This document shows, one piece after another, positions 27,700-36,134 of a stretch of 64,000 nt of DNA. Made by a program: the position numbers and the translations under genes. The number at the start of each line of letters is the position of its first letter. The first letter of the stretch is position 1. The notes under the pieces were generated by a model, which did not search any database, was not told where the DNA came from, and saw only the letters and a list, made by a program, of their open reading frames with translations. This DNA comes from Candidatus Comchoanobacter bicostacola (GTDB lineage Bacteria; Pseudomonadota; Gammaproteobacteria; Comchoanobacterales; Comchoanobacteraceae): the NCBI RefSeq assembly GCF_024172705.1, contig NZ_CP092900.1, positions 862,119 through 926,118 of the forward strand. Direction: 5' to 3'.

Positions 27700-28140
27700 A
27701 TGCCAGAGCTGGACCTTAAAAGCACACGTGCTTTTTGGATGACACACATGAGCGGTAGTGTTTTCAATGTTATCAACTTTCTAGAAAAACATGAACAAGA
27801 CCTTCTCGCTGACAACCCCGAAGTGCAAACCCATCTCTCATCGCTTGGATTTTTACTGAGCCAAGCCGATAAATTAAGTGATGACAGATTACAAGATGCA
27901 GTCAATATTTCAGCCAACCTGCATATGAGTCAAAAACTCAGATTAATGCAATTACTAGACAGCGTTCAGCCTGGGTTTGCGTCCAAAATGATTAAGCAAG
28001 CAGAAGTTGATATGGATGATGATGAAAACGCTGCTACCTTTATAGAACGTAATACAAAATTTGAAAGGGTGCGCATCTTACAAGAAGTTTATGCCCCTGA
28101 ACGTATGACTATGATTTCGGAAATTTATGAGCAAAATTAA
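27700..28140 (+). CDS. icmW: IcmW, Dot/Icm adaptor chaperone
   Basis: A 146-residue acidic cytoplasmic protein. The opening MPELDLKSTRAFWM, the core LRLMQLLDSVQPGFASKMIKQAE, and FIERNTKFERVRILQEVY near the end parallel Legionella IcmW (151 residues) along its length. IcmW pairs with IcmS on DotL and presents effectors to the coupling complex. GGGAG lies seven bases before the ATG. The gene is followed by a small secreted protein and icmX, reproducing an icmW-icmX locus away from dotA/icmV. Confidence 0.85.
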   Translation: MPELDLKSTRAFWMTHMSGSVFNVINFLEKHEQDLLADNPEVQTHLSSLGFLLSQADKLSDDRLQDAVNISANLHMSQKLRLMQLLDSVQPGFASKMIKQAEVDMDDDENAATFIERNTKFERVRILQEVYAPERMTMISEIYEQN

Positions 28141-28471
28141 ACCCCTTATCCTAACCCTTCTTTTAGTGCCAACTGTAAGTTTCGCTCGAAACTACGATGC
28201 ATTCTGTTTAAACCCACCCTCCACTCATGCCAGGTTGCTCTGTAAGAAAATAGGCAGAAAGCAAAATTACCCCAGTTATGCACCAAAGTCATCTATTTCA
28301 TCACCCAAGAGCACAAAAGAATCAACACAATCTTTTAAAACTGAGCGCATAGAAAAGAGGAATCAAGAGAAGCAAAGGATGAGTAGTCATTCAACACCTA
28401 CTGCTCCAACCACTCATATTGAATTCAAACCTTATACTCGAGGCGCTTACACCAAAAAACAAACCAGTTAG
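28127..28471 (+). CDS. Small secreted protein between icmW and icmX
   Basis: A 114-residue protein I do not recognise. It has a clear Sec signal peptide (MSKIKPLILTLLLVPTVSFA) and two cysteines shortly after the cleavage site (CLNPPSTHARLLCKK), which could form a periplasmic disulfide. The rest is a basic, Ser/Thr/Lys-rich and probably disordered tail. It overlaps the icmW 3' end by 14 bases and stops seven bases before icmX, so it is translated with both and is a candidate Dot/Icm accessory protein of the periplasm. That role is inferred only from position and the signal peptide. Confidence 0.7.
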   Translation: MSKIKPLILTLLLVPTVSFARNYDAFCLNPPSTHARLLCKKIGRKQNYPSYAPKSSISSPKSTKESTQSFKTERIEKRNQEKQRMSSHSTPTAPTTHIEFKPYTRGAYTKKQTS

Positions 28472-28477
28472 TCAGTT

Positions 28478-30253
28478 ATGTACATCCAAATGCTTACGTT
28501 AATCCTTCTTTCGACTTCCTTTGCACTAGCACAAGATACAGGAGGCGATAATAATACTCAAGTCAAAATTCTAAAGGAAATTCGTGACAATCTTGAAATA
28601 GACCCTTCAGAGACAATGGCAGTAAAAACCTGGGGGAGTGCTAATGTTAGTGCTAAACTTGATCCATTTTTGGGTAACCCAGGGGATTTAATCAGCGCAC
28701 TTGTTGACACTTCATCATCTAGTGCTGAAACAAACATAGCATTCATTCAACTTACTCTAGACGCCATCTTATTTGACCTAGAGGAAACCAGCCCGATGAA
28801 ATCAAAATCCGTTACCTCCTACCGTGAAGTAGTCGATATAAGAGACCGAGCTAAGAGTTGCCTTAGTTATTGGCATGCAGCTGACCCTAACCGTATAGAT
28901 GATCCAACCTCAGCACCCCCATTAAAGATGTATGTTGGAACAGATAAAGATTTAAAAGCAAAGCTTGTAAGTCAACCTGACAAACTAGGAAGGTTTCAGT
29001 GCCTGGCAACTGATAATAACAAAAATAGCGGATACGATGTCCTCACAAAAGACGCGAAAAAGTTAAAAATATCCTTGGAAGGAAAAGAGACGCTGCTTAC
29101 CAAAGAAATCGAGGATAGCTTTAAAAAGATAGAAAAGCAGTTAGATCCACCAAAACTCGAAGGCGATGATGCGCAAAAAAATACGACTGCTAAAGCATAT
29201 ATTGAAAATATAATATCAGCGCTAGAGCCGCTAGAAAACCTGTTGCAACTGCAAGTAATCAAAGAGATAAATGCCAACCCAGGTGTCAAAAAAATGCCGG
29301 CATCGTCAGACATTTACCGAGCACACCAATATGGTTTATCTCAATCGGTGCTACGTGAAACTGTAATTGCCGAACTTAACACTTTGAATACAATAAACGG
29401 TGAAGCAACCAATTTAATTTTTACCGAAGAGAAAGAAGTAGACAGCATTGCACTCATGAAAGAAGTTGCAAAATCTATGACCGGAATGGGGACTGTTCCC
29501 TTACCATTCCTACGAGGATTGCCTAATGGTGGAACAGAGAAAGAGGTTAAGGTCCTTGCATCAGGTGTGCGCTTAACATTCAAGAAATCCTCTGGATTTT
29601 GGGTTGCATCACTACCTGGCAACAAACGGAAAGTCGGACTCACTCATGATGTTATGACAAAAATACAATCTGATCGACAAAGTATTAGAAGTAGCATCGA
29701 GCAAAGCAGAAAAACCTTAACTGACATGGCTATACAGTCATTCCTGAAGAAAACCTCATCTTACGGCATTATTGAAGATATCATCAACTTGAGAGGCAAT
29801 AAACAAGTATACAAAGGACAAGGCACTGAGATACAAGCAACTCCAATGGAGATTATTGCACACAACAGTAGCTGGAGACTCATGGCGAGTAAAACAGACT
29901 CCTGGATGGACAGCATTGCGACCATGGATACTGCAAACCTCCTCCGAGAAATAGCAGTATTACAAGCACAAAATCTACAAATGCAGTACTTCATTTTTGC
30001 TGAACAACAAAAAACCAACTTCCTAAACGCAATCAGCAACTCATCTGATGATGGCTCATCAAATACTGCAGGCGCCACCTATATGCATGTCGGGACAATT
30101 GATGACTTCAACTCTGGCGTAAAAGGAATGAGCCCCTTCACACCAGCAGATATTAGCGGAACAGATTTAGCTCAGCTTGCAGAAAACACCCCTTCTGGTA
30201 ACGAATTATTACAGGGAAATCCAGAACCTGGCTCCAGCGGGATGGGTTATTAA
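28478..30253 (+). CDS. icmX: IcmX-like periplasmic Dot/Icm protein
   Basis: A 591-residue protein with a Sec signal peptide (MYIQMLTLILLSTSFALAQ) and no other membrane segment. A long helical, lysine-rich middle precedes a C-terminal part with NLLREIAVLQAQNLQMQYFIFAEQQ, a helix of the kind found near the IcmX C-terminus, and a Gly/Asn/Ser-rich tail. The call rests on order (icmW upstream), export signal and general resemblance; it is longer than Legionella IcmX (466 residues). IcmX is a soluble or periplasmic protein needed for Dot/Icm function whose exact role is not settled. It overlaps the convergent ruvB end by four bases. Confidence 0.72.
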   Translation: MYIQMLTLILLSTSFALAQDTGGDNNTQVKILKEIRDNLEIDPSETMAVKTWGSANVSAKLDPFLGNPGDLISALVDTSSSSAETNIAFIQLTLDAILFDLEETSPMKSKSVTSYREVVDIRDRAKSCLSYWHAADPNRIDDPTSAPPLKMYVGTDKDLKAKLVSQPDKLGRFQCLATDNNKNSGYDVLTKDAKKLKISLEGKETLLTKEIEDSFKKIEKQLDPPKLEGDDAQKNTTAKAYIENIISALEPLENLLQLQVIKEINANPGVKKMPASSDIYRAHQYGLSQSVLRETVIAELNTLNTINGEATNLIFTEEKEVDSIALMKEVAKSMTGMGTVPLPFLRGLPNGGTEKEVKVLASGVRLTFKKSSGFWVASLPGNKRKVGLTHDVMTKIQSDRQSIRSSIEQSRKTLTDMAIQSFLKKTSSYGIIEDIINLRGNKQVYKGQGTEIQATPMEIIAHNSSWRLMASKTDSWMDSIATMDTANLLREIAVLQAQNLQMQYFIFAEQQKTNFLNAISNSSDDGSSNTAGATYMHVGTIDDFNSGVKGMSPFTPADISGTDLAQLAENTPSGNELLQGNPEPGSSGMGY

Positions 30254-31248
30254 TAACTAACGGTAGTTAGCCCAGCTATTTTAGAGCCTTTTGCAGTGAG
30301 CGCACGCCCCCTTGGTGTACGAACTAAAATACCAGACTGAATTAAAAAAGGTTCGAGCACTTCTTCAATCGTTCCCTTCTCCTCACCTAAGCTTGCAGCC
30401 AGACTTTCTAGCCCAACAGGGCCACCATTAAAGTGCTCAGAAATAATAGCCAATAACTTTCTATCCATATCATCCAAACCGTGCTCATCAATGCCTAGCA
30501 ACTCTAAAGCTTTATCAGCAGAAACCTGACCAATCTCCAGCTCTGAGCTTGATACCTGATGAAAGTCCCTAACACGTCTTAGCAATTTATTAGCGATTCT
30601 AGGCGTTCCTCTTGATCTATTCGCAATTGATTGTGCTGCCAATCCTGATATTTGAACATCTAATATCCCAGCAGAGCGTGTGATGATATCCGTCAGCTCT
30701 TCATAATCATAGTACTGCAGGCGTAAGTTAATCCCAAATCGATCTCTAAATGGTGCTGATAGCAGCCCTGATCGTGTTGTTGCACCAATGAGGGTAAAAG
30801 GAGGTAGATCAAGTGTAATAGTACGGGCAGAACTACCCTCTCCGATAATAATATCTAACTTATAATCTTCCATTGCTGAGTAGAGTGTTTCTTCTACTGA
30901 AGCATTCATACGATGGATTTCATCAATAAATAAAACATCACCCTTTTGTAAATTAGTCAATATTGCCGCTAAGTCCCCTACCTTATCCATCCCAGGGCCA
31001 GTGGCCTGAATAAGCTGTGCTGATAGCTCATTAGCCACAATATGCGCAAGCGTTGTTTTACCTAGACCAGGAGGACCACATAAAAGCGTATGATCTAATG
31101 ACTGACCTCTAGCCTTTGCTGCCTGAATAAAAACACTCATCTGGCTTTTAACCTGATTCTGTCCTATATAATCAAGTAATTTTCGAGGACGCACACTGGC
31201 TGATACCGCCTGGTCGACCTCCATTACTGTTTCTTTTACAATACTCAT
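30250..31248 (-). CDS. ruvB: RuvB Holliday junction branch migration ATPase
   Basis: A 332-residue AAA+ motor that drives branch migration with RuvA. Visible motifs are Walker A CGPPGLGKTTLAH, Walker B VLFIDEIHRM, sensor ATTRSGLLSAPFRDRFG, and a C-terminal winged helix (GGPVGLESLAASLGEE). It is the last gene of the aspS-yebC-ruvC-ruvA-ruvB run, one base after ruvA. Confidence 0.97.
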   Translation of the reverse strand: MSIVKETVMEVDQAVSASVRPRKLLDYIGQNQVKSQMSVFIQAAKARGQSLDHTLLCGPPGLGKTTLAHIVANELSAQLIQATGPGMDKVGDLAAILTNLQKGDVLFIDEIHRMNASVEETLYSAMEDYKLDIIIGEGSSARTITLDLPPFTLIGATTRSGLLSAPFRDRFGINLRLQYYDYEELTDIITRSAGILDVQISGLAAQSIANRSRGTPRIANKLLRRVRDFHQVSSSELEIGQVSADKALELLGIDEHGLDDMDRKLLAIISEHFNGGPVGLESLAASLGEEKGTIEEVLEPFLIQSGILVRTPRGRALTAKGSKIAGLTTVSY

Positions 31249-31249
31249 A

Positions 31250-31816
31250 TTAAGCCTGTTGTAATGCTTGTTTAATCATTTCTTCTACTGACTGCGCTTC
31301 AACGCCTTTTAACATATCACGGGCCTTACCCTCTGAAAAGCCCAACTTAGATAAAGCTTCTACCGCTAGCTCAATGGTATCTGGAGACTGCATGGAAAGA
31401 TCAGGCTGCGCTCGACAGATAATCTTACCCTTTAGATCAATAACCAGTCGTTTTGCTAATTTTTGTCCTACTCCTTTAGCGCGCATCAATGCTTGATAAT
31501 TCCCTTGAGCAATTAACAAACTCAATTGATTGGCATCATGAAAATCTAAAATACTCAGCGCCATTTTTGGACCTACGCCACTGGCTGTATTTAAAATAAT
31601 AAATGCTTCTTTATTTTGTCCAGACAAAAAACCATATAGCGTAGCACTATCCTCTCTATAAATAGCAGCTGTATGCACTTGGACCACCTGATCATTTGCT
31701 GGCAAACGACCTAAATCAGATTGCATCATCAACACTTCATAACCAATACCCTGTACATCAATAATACATGAATTAAATGTACGACTATGGATAACACCCT
31801 TTAACCACGCAATCAC
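31250..31816 (-). CDS. ruvA: RuvA Holliday junction-binding protein
   Basis: A 188-residue junction-binding protein with an N-terminal OB fold, helix-hairpin-helix motifs (LNTASGVGPKMALSIL and LMRAKGVGQKLAKRLV) and a C-terminal domain III that contacts RuvB (ALSKLGFSEGKARDML). Starts by an ATGA overlap with ruvC. Confidence 0.96.
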   Translation of the reverse strand: MIAWLKGVIHSRTFNSCIIDVQGIGYEVLMMQSDLGRLPANDQVVQVHTAAIYREDSATLYGFLSGQNKEAFIILNTASGVGPKMALSILDFHDANQLSLLIAQGNYQALMRAKGVGQKLAKRLVIDLKGKIICRAQPDLSMQSPDTIELAVEALSKLGFSEGKARDMLKGVEAQSVEEMIKQALQQA

Positions 31817-32304
31817 AAACTTACTCCTCGCTTTTGAGATGTATATACCATATGACCACAGCTCAACGCAATACTGAGTGCATCAGAGGCATCCTCTGAC
31901 AATATTTGATTTAGCCCCATAATTCTTCTAATCATACTCGCAACCTGCTGCTTAGTTGCAGAACCACTCCCAGTGACACACTGCTTAACAAAGCGAGCAC
32001 TTAGCTCAATAGGCTCAACCCCATGTTGTGCACAAGCAAGCAGTGCAACACCTCTAGCCTGACCTAATTTAAGCGCTGACTGAACATTCTTTTGCACAAA
32101 TACAGTTTCTATTCCAATATGTACTGGCTGGTGTTCTTGAATAACTTCAGTTAGCCCTGAATGTAAATGCATTAACCGCTCAGTAAAAGAGTTCTGTTTT
32201 AGCACTATTCTACCTGCAGCAATACAGTGCGACTGACTAGGTGCATAATCGATAACCGCCCAGCCAGTAAAACGGGACCCAGGGTCGATGCCAAAAACAA
32301 TCAT
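31813..32304 (-). CDS. ruvC: RuvC Holliday junction resolvase
   Basis: A 163-residue RNase H-fold nuclease that cuts Holliday junctions. The catalytic acids sit in the usual places: Asp7 in FGIDPGSRFTGW, the Glu in GIETVFVQKN, and the C-terminal acidic pair in DASDALSIAL. It overlaps yebC and ruvA by ATGA. Confidence 0.96.
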   Translation of the reverse strand: MIVFGIDPGSRFTGWAVIDYAPSQSHCIAAGRIVLKQNSFTERLMHLHSGLTEVIQEHQPVHIGIETVFVQKNVQSALKLGQARGVALLACAQHGVEPIELSARFVKQCVTGSGSATKQQVASMIRRIMGLNQILSEDASDALSIALSCGHMVYTSQKRGVSL

Positions 32305-33020
32305 AACTCATCACAATTGTAATAAATATCCTGTACATCATCTAATTCATCTAGCGCCAGATACATCTTATTGAATGACTCCAATTGATCGGCATCTAGG
32401 CTCACCATTGCCGTTGGGAGATAAGTCACCTTACTCTCTTCAATTGTCCAATCCGTTTGTGATAAGGACTGACATAAGTCATTAAGGTCACTCGGCTCTG
32501 CTTGTATTAAAACTATATTTTCATCGATTTTTTCTACTGACTTAACATCAAAGTCTAATACGACTTCTAACACCTCATCGACATCATCATGTAGGCAAGT
32601 AATATACGCAACCCGCTCAAATAAATAGCCCACGGACCCTTCTGCACCTAATGTTCCACCATACTTATTAAAAATATGTCTAACCTCTGCAACCGTTCGA
32701 TTTCGATTGTCAGTTAAGCAATGTACCCATAGCGCAACACCATTGGGGCCATACCCCTCATAGCTTACCTCATGCACAGACACACCCGGCAACTGCCCTG
32801 TAGCTTTTAATATTGCCTTTTCGATAGACTCTTTGGTCACGTTTGCTTTATTTGCGCGTTCAACTGCTAAACGCAGTGATGGGTTGGTTGCTTTATCTGA
32901 GCCACCCATTCTAGCAGCAACCATAACCTCCCGAATTAACCGGGTATTCAGGCGACCTCGCTTAGCATCCTGAGCACCTTTTCTATGCTTAATATTCGCC
33001 CATTTACTATGACCTGCCAC
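32301..33020 (-). CDS. yebC: YebC/PmpR family DNA-binding and translation-associated protein
   Basis: A 239-residue protein with the family opening MAGHSKWANIKHRKGAQDAK. This is the YebC/TACO1 family, reported as transcriptional regulators and as helpers for translation of proline stretches. Position between aspS and ruvC is the classical gammaproteobacterial arrangement. Confidence 0.94.
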   Translation of the reverse strand: MAGHSKWANIKHRKGAQDAKRGRLNTRLIREVMVAARMGGSDKATNPSLRLAVERANKANVTKESIEKAILKATGQLPGVSVHEVSYEGYGPNGVALWVHCLTDNRNRTVAEVRHIFNKYGGTLGAEGSVGYLFERVAYITCLHDDVDEVLEVVLDFDVKSVEKIDENIVLIQAEPSDLNDLCQSLSQTDWTIEESKVTYLPTAMVSLDADQLESFNKMYLALDELDDVQDIYYNCDEL

Positions 33021-33021
33021 A

Positions 33022-34782
33022 TCAACCTCCTGACTTCACCTTTTTAAACTTCAATGATAACTCCTGCCACTGTATATCATCAACCAAACCAGGTGCTTTA
33101 GTCAGCGCACAGCTTGCCGTTTGTGTCTTTGGAAAAGCAATCACCTCACGTATTGAGTCAAGCCCCTGTAAAACCATACAGACTCTATCGATCCCAAACG
33201 CTAAGCCACCATGGATGGGTGTTCCTTGAGTTAAGGTATGTAGTAAGTGACCAAACTCTTGTTGCGCATGTGCCTCATCAATGCCTAGTAAACTAAATAC
33301 TTCTTGCTGTAACTTTGTATCAGCAATACGAATAGACCCACCACCTAGCTCATAGCCATTGAGCACCAAGTCATAAGCTTGTGCTTTAGCCTGGGTTAAG
33401 TCTTGATAATCTTCCTCAGGTGCTGTAAACGGATGGTGCACTGCATGTAATGTGCCATCGACACGCTCAAACATAGGAAAATCTCTAATCCAAATAAAGT
33501 GTAACCCAGGTTCAAACAAATCAAAATCAGTGGCTAGCTGCTTAGCCAACGCGTGCAATGTCAAATTCACCAAACGGTTTTCACCCGCACCAAAGAATAC
33601 GACATCACCCACTTCAACCTGTAGTTCATTGACTAAATTTTTCAACGTATCATCATCTAAAAACTTTAAAATAGGTGATGATATCCCAGCCCTCAAATCA
33701 GACAAATCATTTATTTTTAAATAAGCAAGTCCCTTAGCACCCAAAGCCATCACCTGTTTGGTATAACCATCTAAATCTTTTCTACTGAGTTTTTCACAAC
33801 CACCCGCTAGCTTAATAGCGGCTACACGCCCACCTTCATCATTTGCAGGTTGACTGAAGACCTGGAAATCACACCCTTTTAATACTGAGTCTAAAGGAAT
33901 GAATTTAACCGGGTTTGCTAAGTTAGGCGCATCCGTTCCATGGTAAAGCAATGCATCATCATAACTCATCACCGGGAATGTAGGCAAAGCTACATCCAAC
34001 ATTTCTTGAACAACATGCTTCATTAACCCCTCAGCCCATGCACAGACCTCATCTGCACTCATAAATGACATCTCAATATCTAGCTGGGTAAACTCAGGCT
34101 GCCTATCCGCTCGCAAATCTTCATCTCTAAAGCAACGTGCAAACTGGTAGTAACGATCGATCGCCGCCATCATCAGCATTTGCTTGAATTGCTGTGGCGA
34201 CTGAGGCAATGCAAATGCATGTCCTGGATGTACACGACTTGGTACAATATAGTCTCTTGCACCCTCAGGCGTCGGCCTGGTTAATATAGGGGTTTCCACC
34301 TCGAGAAACTGATCATGATCTAAGTAACTCCGCATTGCGGCCATCATCTTAGCACGAAAACGTAAACTCTTTTGCATCGTATCACTACGGATATCGAGCA
34401 CACGGTTGCTGGCACGTACCGCCTCTGTGACCTTAGGGTCATTAACATCATAGCCCAACGCTTGCGCTGTATTGTGCCAAGTAACTTTTTGGATGGCTAC
34501 CTCTACCGAACCACTCGATAAATTTTTATTCTCAGTTCCTTCGGGTCTTGACTGTACCAAACCTTCTACACACAAAACACTATGTGTTGTTAATCTTTCT
34601 ATTAATGAGAAGTCGTTCATTTCAGGATGGGCAACAATTTGAACTAATCCAGTATAGTCGAATAAATCAATAAAAATAACACCCCCATGATCACGCGCTC
34701 GAGAAACCCAACCACACAACCTAACTGTCTGATCAATATCATTTTTGCCCACTTGTCCACAATAGTGGCTTCGTCGTTTCAT
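33022..34782 (-). CDS. aspS: Aspartyl-tRNA synthetase
   Basis: A 586-residue class II synthetase of bacterial type. It shows an N-terminal OB anticodon-binding domain (LCGWVSRARDHGGVIFIDL), motif 2 with FRDEDLRADRQPEFTQLD, a bacterial GAD insertion domain, and motif 3 GLAFGIDRVCM. Length is as in E. coli (590). Whether it also mischarges tRNA-Asn depends on whether asnS or gatCAB exists elsewhere in the genome, which this window does not show. Confidence 0.97.
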   Translation of the reverse strand: MKRRSHYCGQVGKNDIDQTVRLCGWVSRARDHGGVIFIDLFDYTGLVQIVAHPEMNDFSLIERLTTHSVLCVEGLVQSRPEGTENKNLSSGSVEVAIQKVTWHNTAQALGYDVNDPKVTEAVRASNRVLDIRSDTMQKSLRFRAKMMAAMRSYLDHDQFLEVETPILTRPTPEGARDYIVPSRVHPGHAFALPQSPQQFKQMLMMAAIDRYYQFARCFRDEDLRADRQPEFTQLDIEMSFMSADEVCAWAEGLMKHVVQEMLDVALPTFPVMSYDDALLYHGTDAPNLANPVKFIPLDSVLKGCDFQVFSQPANDEGGRVAAIKLAGGCEKLSRKDLDGYTKQVMALGAKGLAYLKINDLSDLRAGISSPILKFLDDDTLKNLVNELQVEVGDVVFFGAGENRLVNLTLHALAKQLATDFDLFEPGLHFIWIRDFPMFERVDGTLHAVHHPFTAPEEDYQDLTQAKAQAYDLVLNGYELGGGSIRIADTKLQQEVFSLLGIDEAHAQQEFGHLLHTLTQGTPIHGGLAFGIDRVCMVLQGLDSIREVIAFPKTQTASCALTKAPGLVDDIQWQELSLKFKKVKSGG

Positions 34783-34787
34783 TTATT

Positions 34788-35393
34788 CTACTCCTCTCTA
34801 TTATTGGTAATTAGCATACCCAGCTCATCTTGGGATATAGTGCCTAAAGATATGATATATTTCAAGGCCTCATCCACACTCATAGCAACTTTCTTCACGT
34901 CCTGCTCTGGGATTAATAAAACATACCCTGATGTTGGGTTAGGTGTTGTCGGCAAAAATACCGTCCATAATCCATTTTCGAGATCTTTTTGAGTCACAAG
35001 TGCAACCGCCCAACTGGTATTGTTTGGGAATGGGACCAATACCACTTCTGAAAAAGCATGACTATTAGGTGCTACTACAATTTCCAGCCCTTGCTTAACA
35101 CCTTGGTAAACCGTTCTGACCAATGGAATTTTAGTCAGTATACGCTCCCAAACACGCATGACCCGTTTACCGATAAAGTTTGCTACTAAAACACCCGTAA
35201 ACCATAATAAAAACAAGACCAGGAGAACCTCACTACCCGGTAAATCAACACCTAAATAAAACTCTGGATTAAGTGATTCAGGTACGTAAACCATTACACT
35301 AGAAAAAATATTCCATAAAAACTGTATGGTTACGACTGTAACCAGTAATGGAACCCAAAATAGCAACCCTGCGATTAAATGTCTTCGAATCAT
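34788..35393 (-). CDS. DUF502 family membrane protein
   Basis: A 201-residue protein with two N-terminal membrane segments (GLLFWVPLLVTVVTIQFLW and a second around 55-80) and a cytoplasmic or periplasmic domain with PLVRTVYQGVKQ and VLVPFPNNTSWAVALVT, the DUF502 pattern. Function is not established; members often sit upstream of aspS in gammaproteobacteria, as here (five bases away). Confidence 0.85.
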   Translation of the reverse strand: MIRRHLIAGLLFWVPLLVTVVTIQFLWNIFSSVMVYVPESLNPEFYLGVDLPGSEVLLVLFLLWFTGVLVANFIGKRVMRVWERILTKIPLVRTVYQGVKQGLEIVVAPNSHAFSEVVLVPFPNNTSWAVALVTQKDLENGLWTVFLPTTPNPTSGYVLLIPEQDVKKVAMSVDEALKYIISLGTISQDELGMLITNNREE

Positions 35394-35506
35394 AGATTAT
35401 CCACACAACTCCTTTTGCTTTACTATGTTATACCTCCTATTCACAAAGATAAACATTTATTACATAAAAACTACCCAAAGTTATTTCTTTTTGATAGATT
35501 GGCAAC

Positions 35507-35740
35507 ATGAACGATTACCAACACCTACAAAGACTGATTACTCAAGCAACACAACGTTACTTAGAGCATGCCGGCACATCCGGTAAACTATTGCACGACT
35601 TTACCCATAACATCGAAAAAAACATTATTGAAACGACGCTTTCATTCTGTGAGGGAAACTATAGCACTACAGCTCAATCCCTTGGCATTAGCCGAACAAC
35701 ACTATACAGTAAGCTCAAAAAACATAATATCATTAAATAA
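35507..35740 (+). CDS. fis: Short Fis-family DNA-binding protein
   Basis: A 77-residue protein whose C-terminal half is the Fis helix-turn-helix (FCEGNYSTTAQSLGISRTTLYSKLKKHNI). The N-terminal half has a helical dimerisation-like segment but lacks about 20 residues found at the front of E. coli Fis. It is monocistronic, not beside dusB, and divergent from the DUF502 gene. Legionella uses several Fis proteins to control Dot/Icm effector genes; a similar role here is inference. Fis-type domains also occur at the end of NtrC proteins, but this is a free-standing gene. Confidence 0.78.
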   Translation: MNDYQHLQRLITQATQRYLEHAGTSGKLLHDFTHNIEKNIIETTLSFCEGNYSTTAQSLGISRTTLYSKLKKHNIIK

Positions 35741-35834
35741 TCTATCTTCTACCTAGCCCCGTGTTATCAACAACAAACCAAAGGGTTGATTTATAGACAA
35801 TATTATTATAACATTCTTTAAAAAGAATAAGACA

Positions 35835-36104
35835 ATGATTAATAGATACGAAATAACAAAAGCACTCAATCAATTTAAAAGAGCATTTAAGTCACAAATC
35901 TCTCCTTATGAGAACAACGTGGTAGAGGAGCATTTACTGTATAAGATACGCCGACATCATCTCAAACGATATAGTGATCAAGAACTCATTAGAGTCACCC
36001 AATCAATCATTAAGAGCATTAATCAGTTTCAATCCAACCGTACCAGCCCACATAAAGGACTATCTCAGTTTACTAAAAGTCTAAACGAACTCATTGAAGC
36101 ATAA
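35835..36104 (+). CDS. Uncharacterised small basic protein
   Basis: An 89-residue protein with no domain I recognise. It is rich in Lys, Arg, Gln and Ser and predicted helical, with a HLLYKIRRHHLKRYSDQEL core. No signal peptide or membrane segment. It lies downstream of the Fis gene and ends at a bidirectional terminator, which supports its being a real transcription unit. It might bind nucleic acid given its charge, but nothing specific shows this. Confidence 0.55.
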   Translation: MINRYEITKALNQFKRAFKSQISPYENNVVEEHLLYKIRRHHLKRYSDQELIRVTQSIIKSINQFQSNRTSPHKGLSQFTKSLNELIEA

Positions 36105-36106
36105 AA

Positions 36107-36128
36107 AAAGGGGCTGTAACGCCCCTTT
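36107..36128. terminator. Bidirectional Rho-independent terminator
   Basis: AAAGGGGC and GCCCCTTT form an eight-base-pair stem around the loop TGTAAC, with A and T runs on both sides. It serves the convergent ends of the small basic protein gene and htpG. Confidence 0.9.
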
Positions 36129-36134
36129 CTTTGA

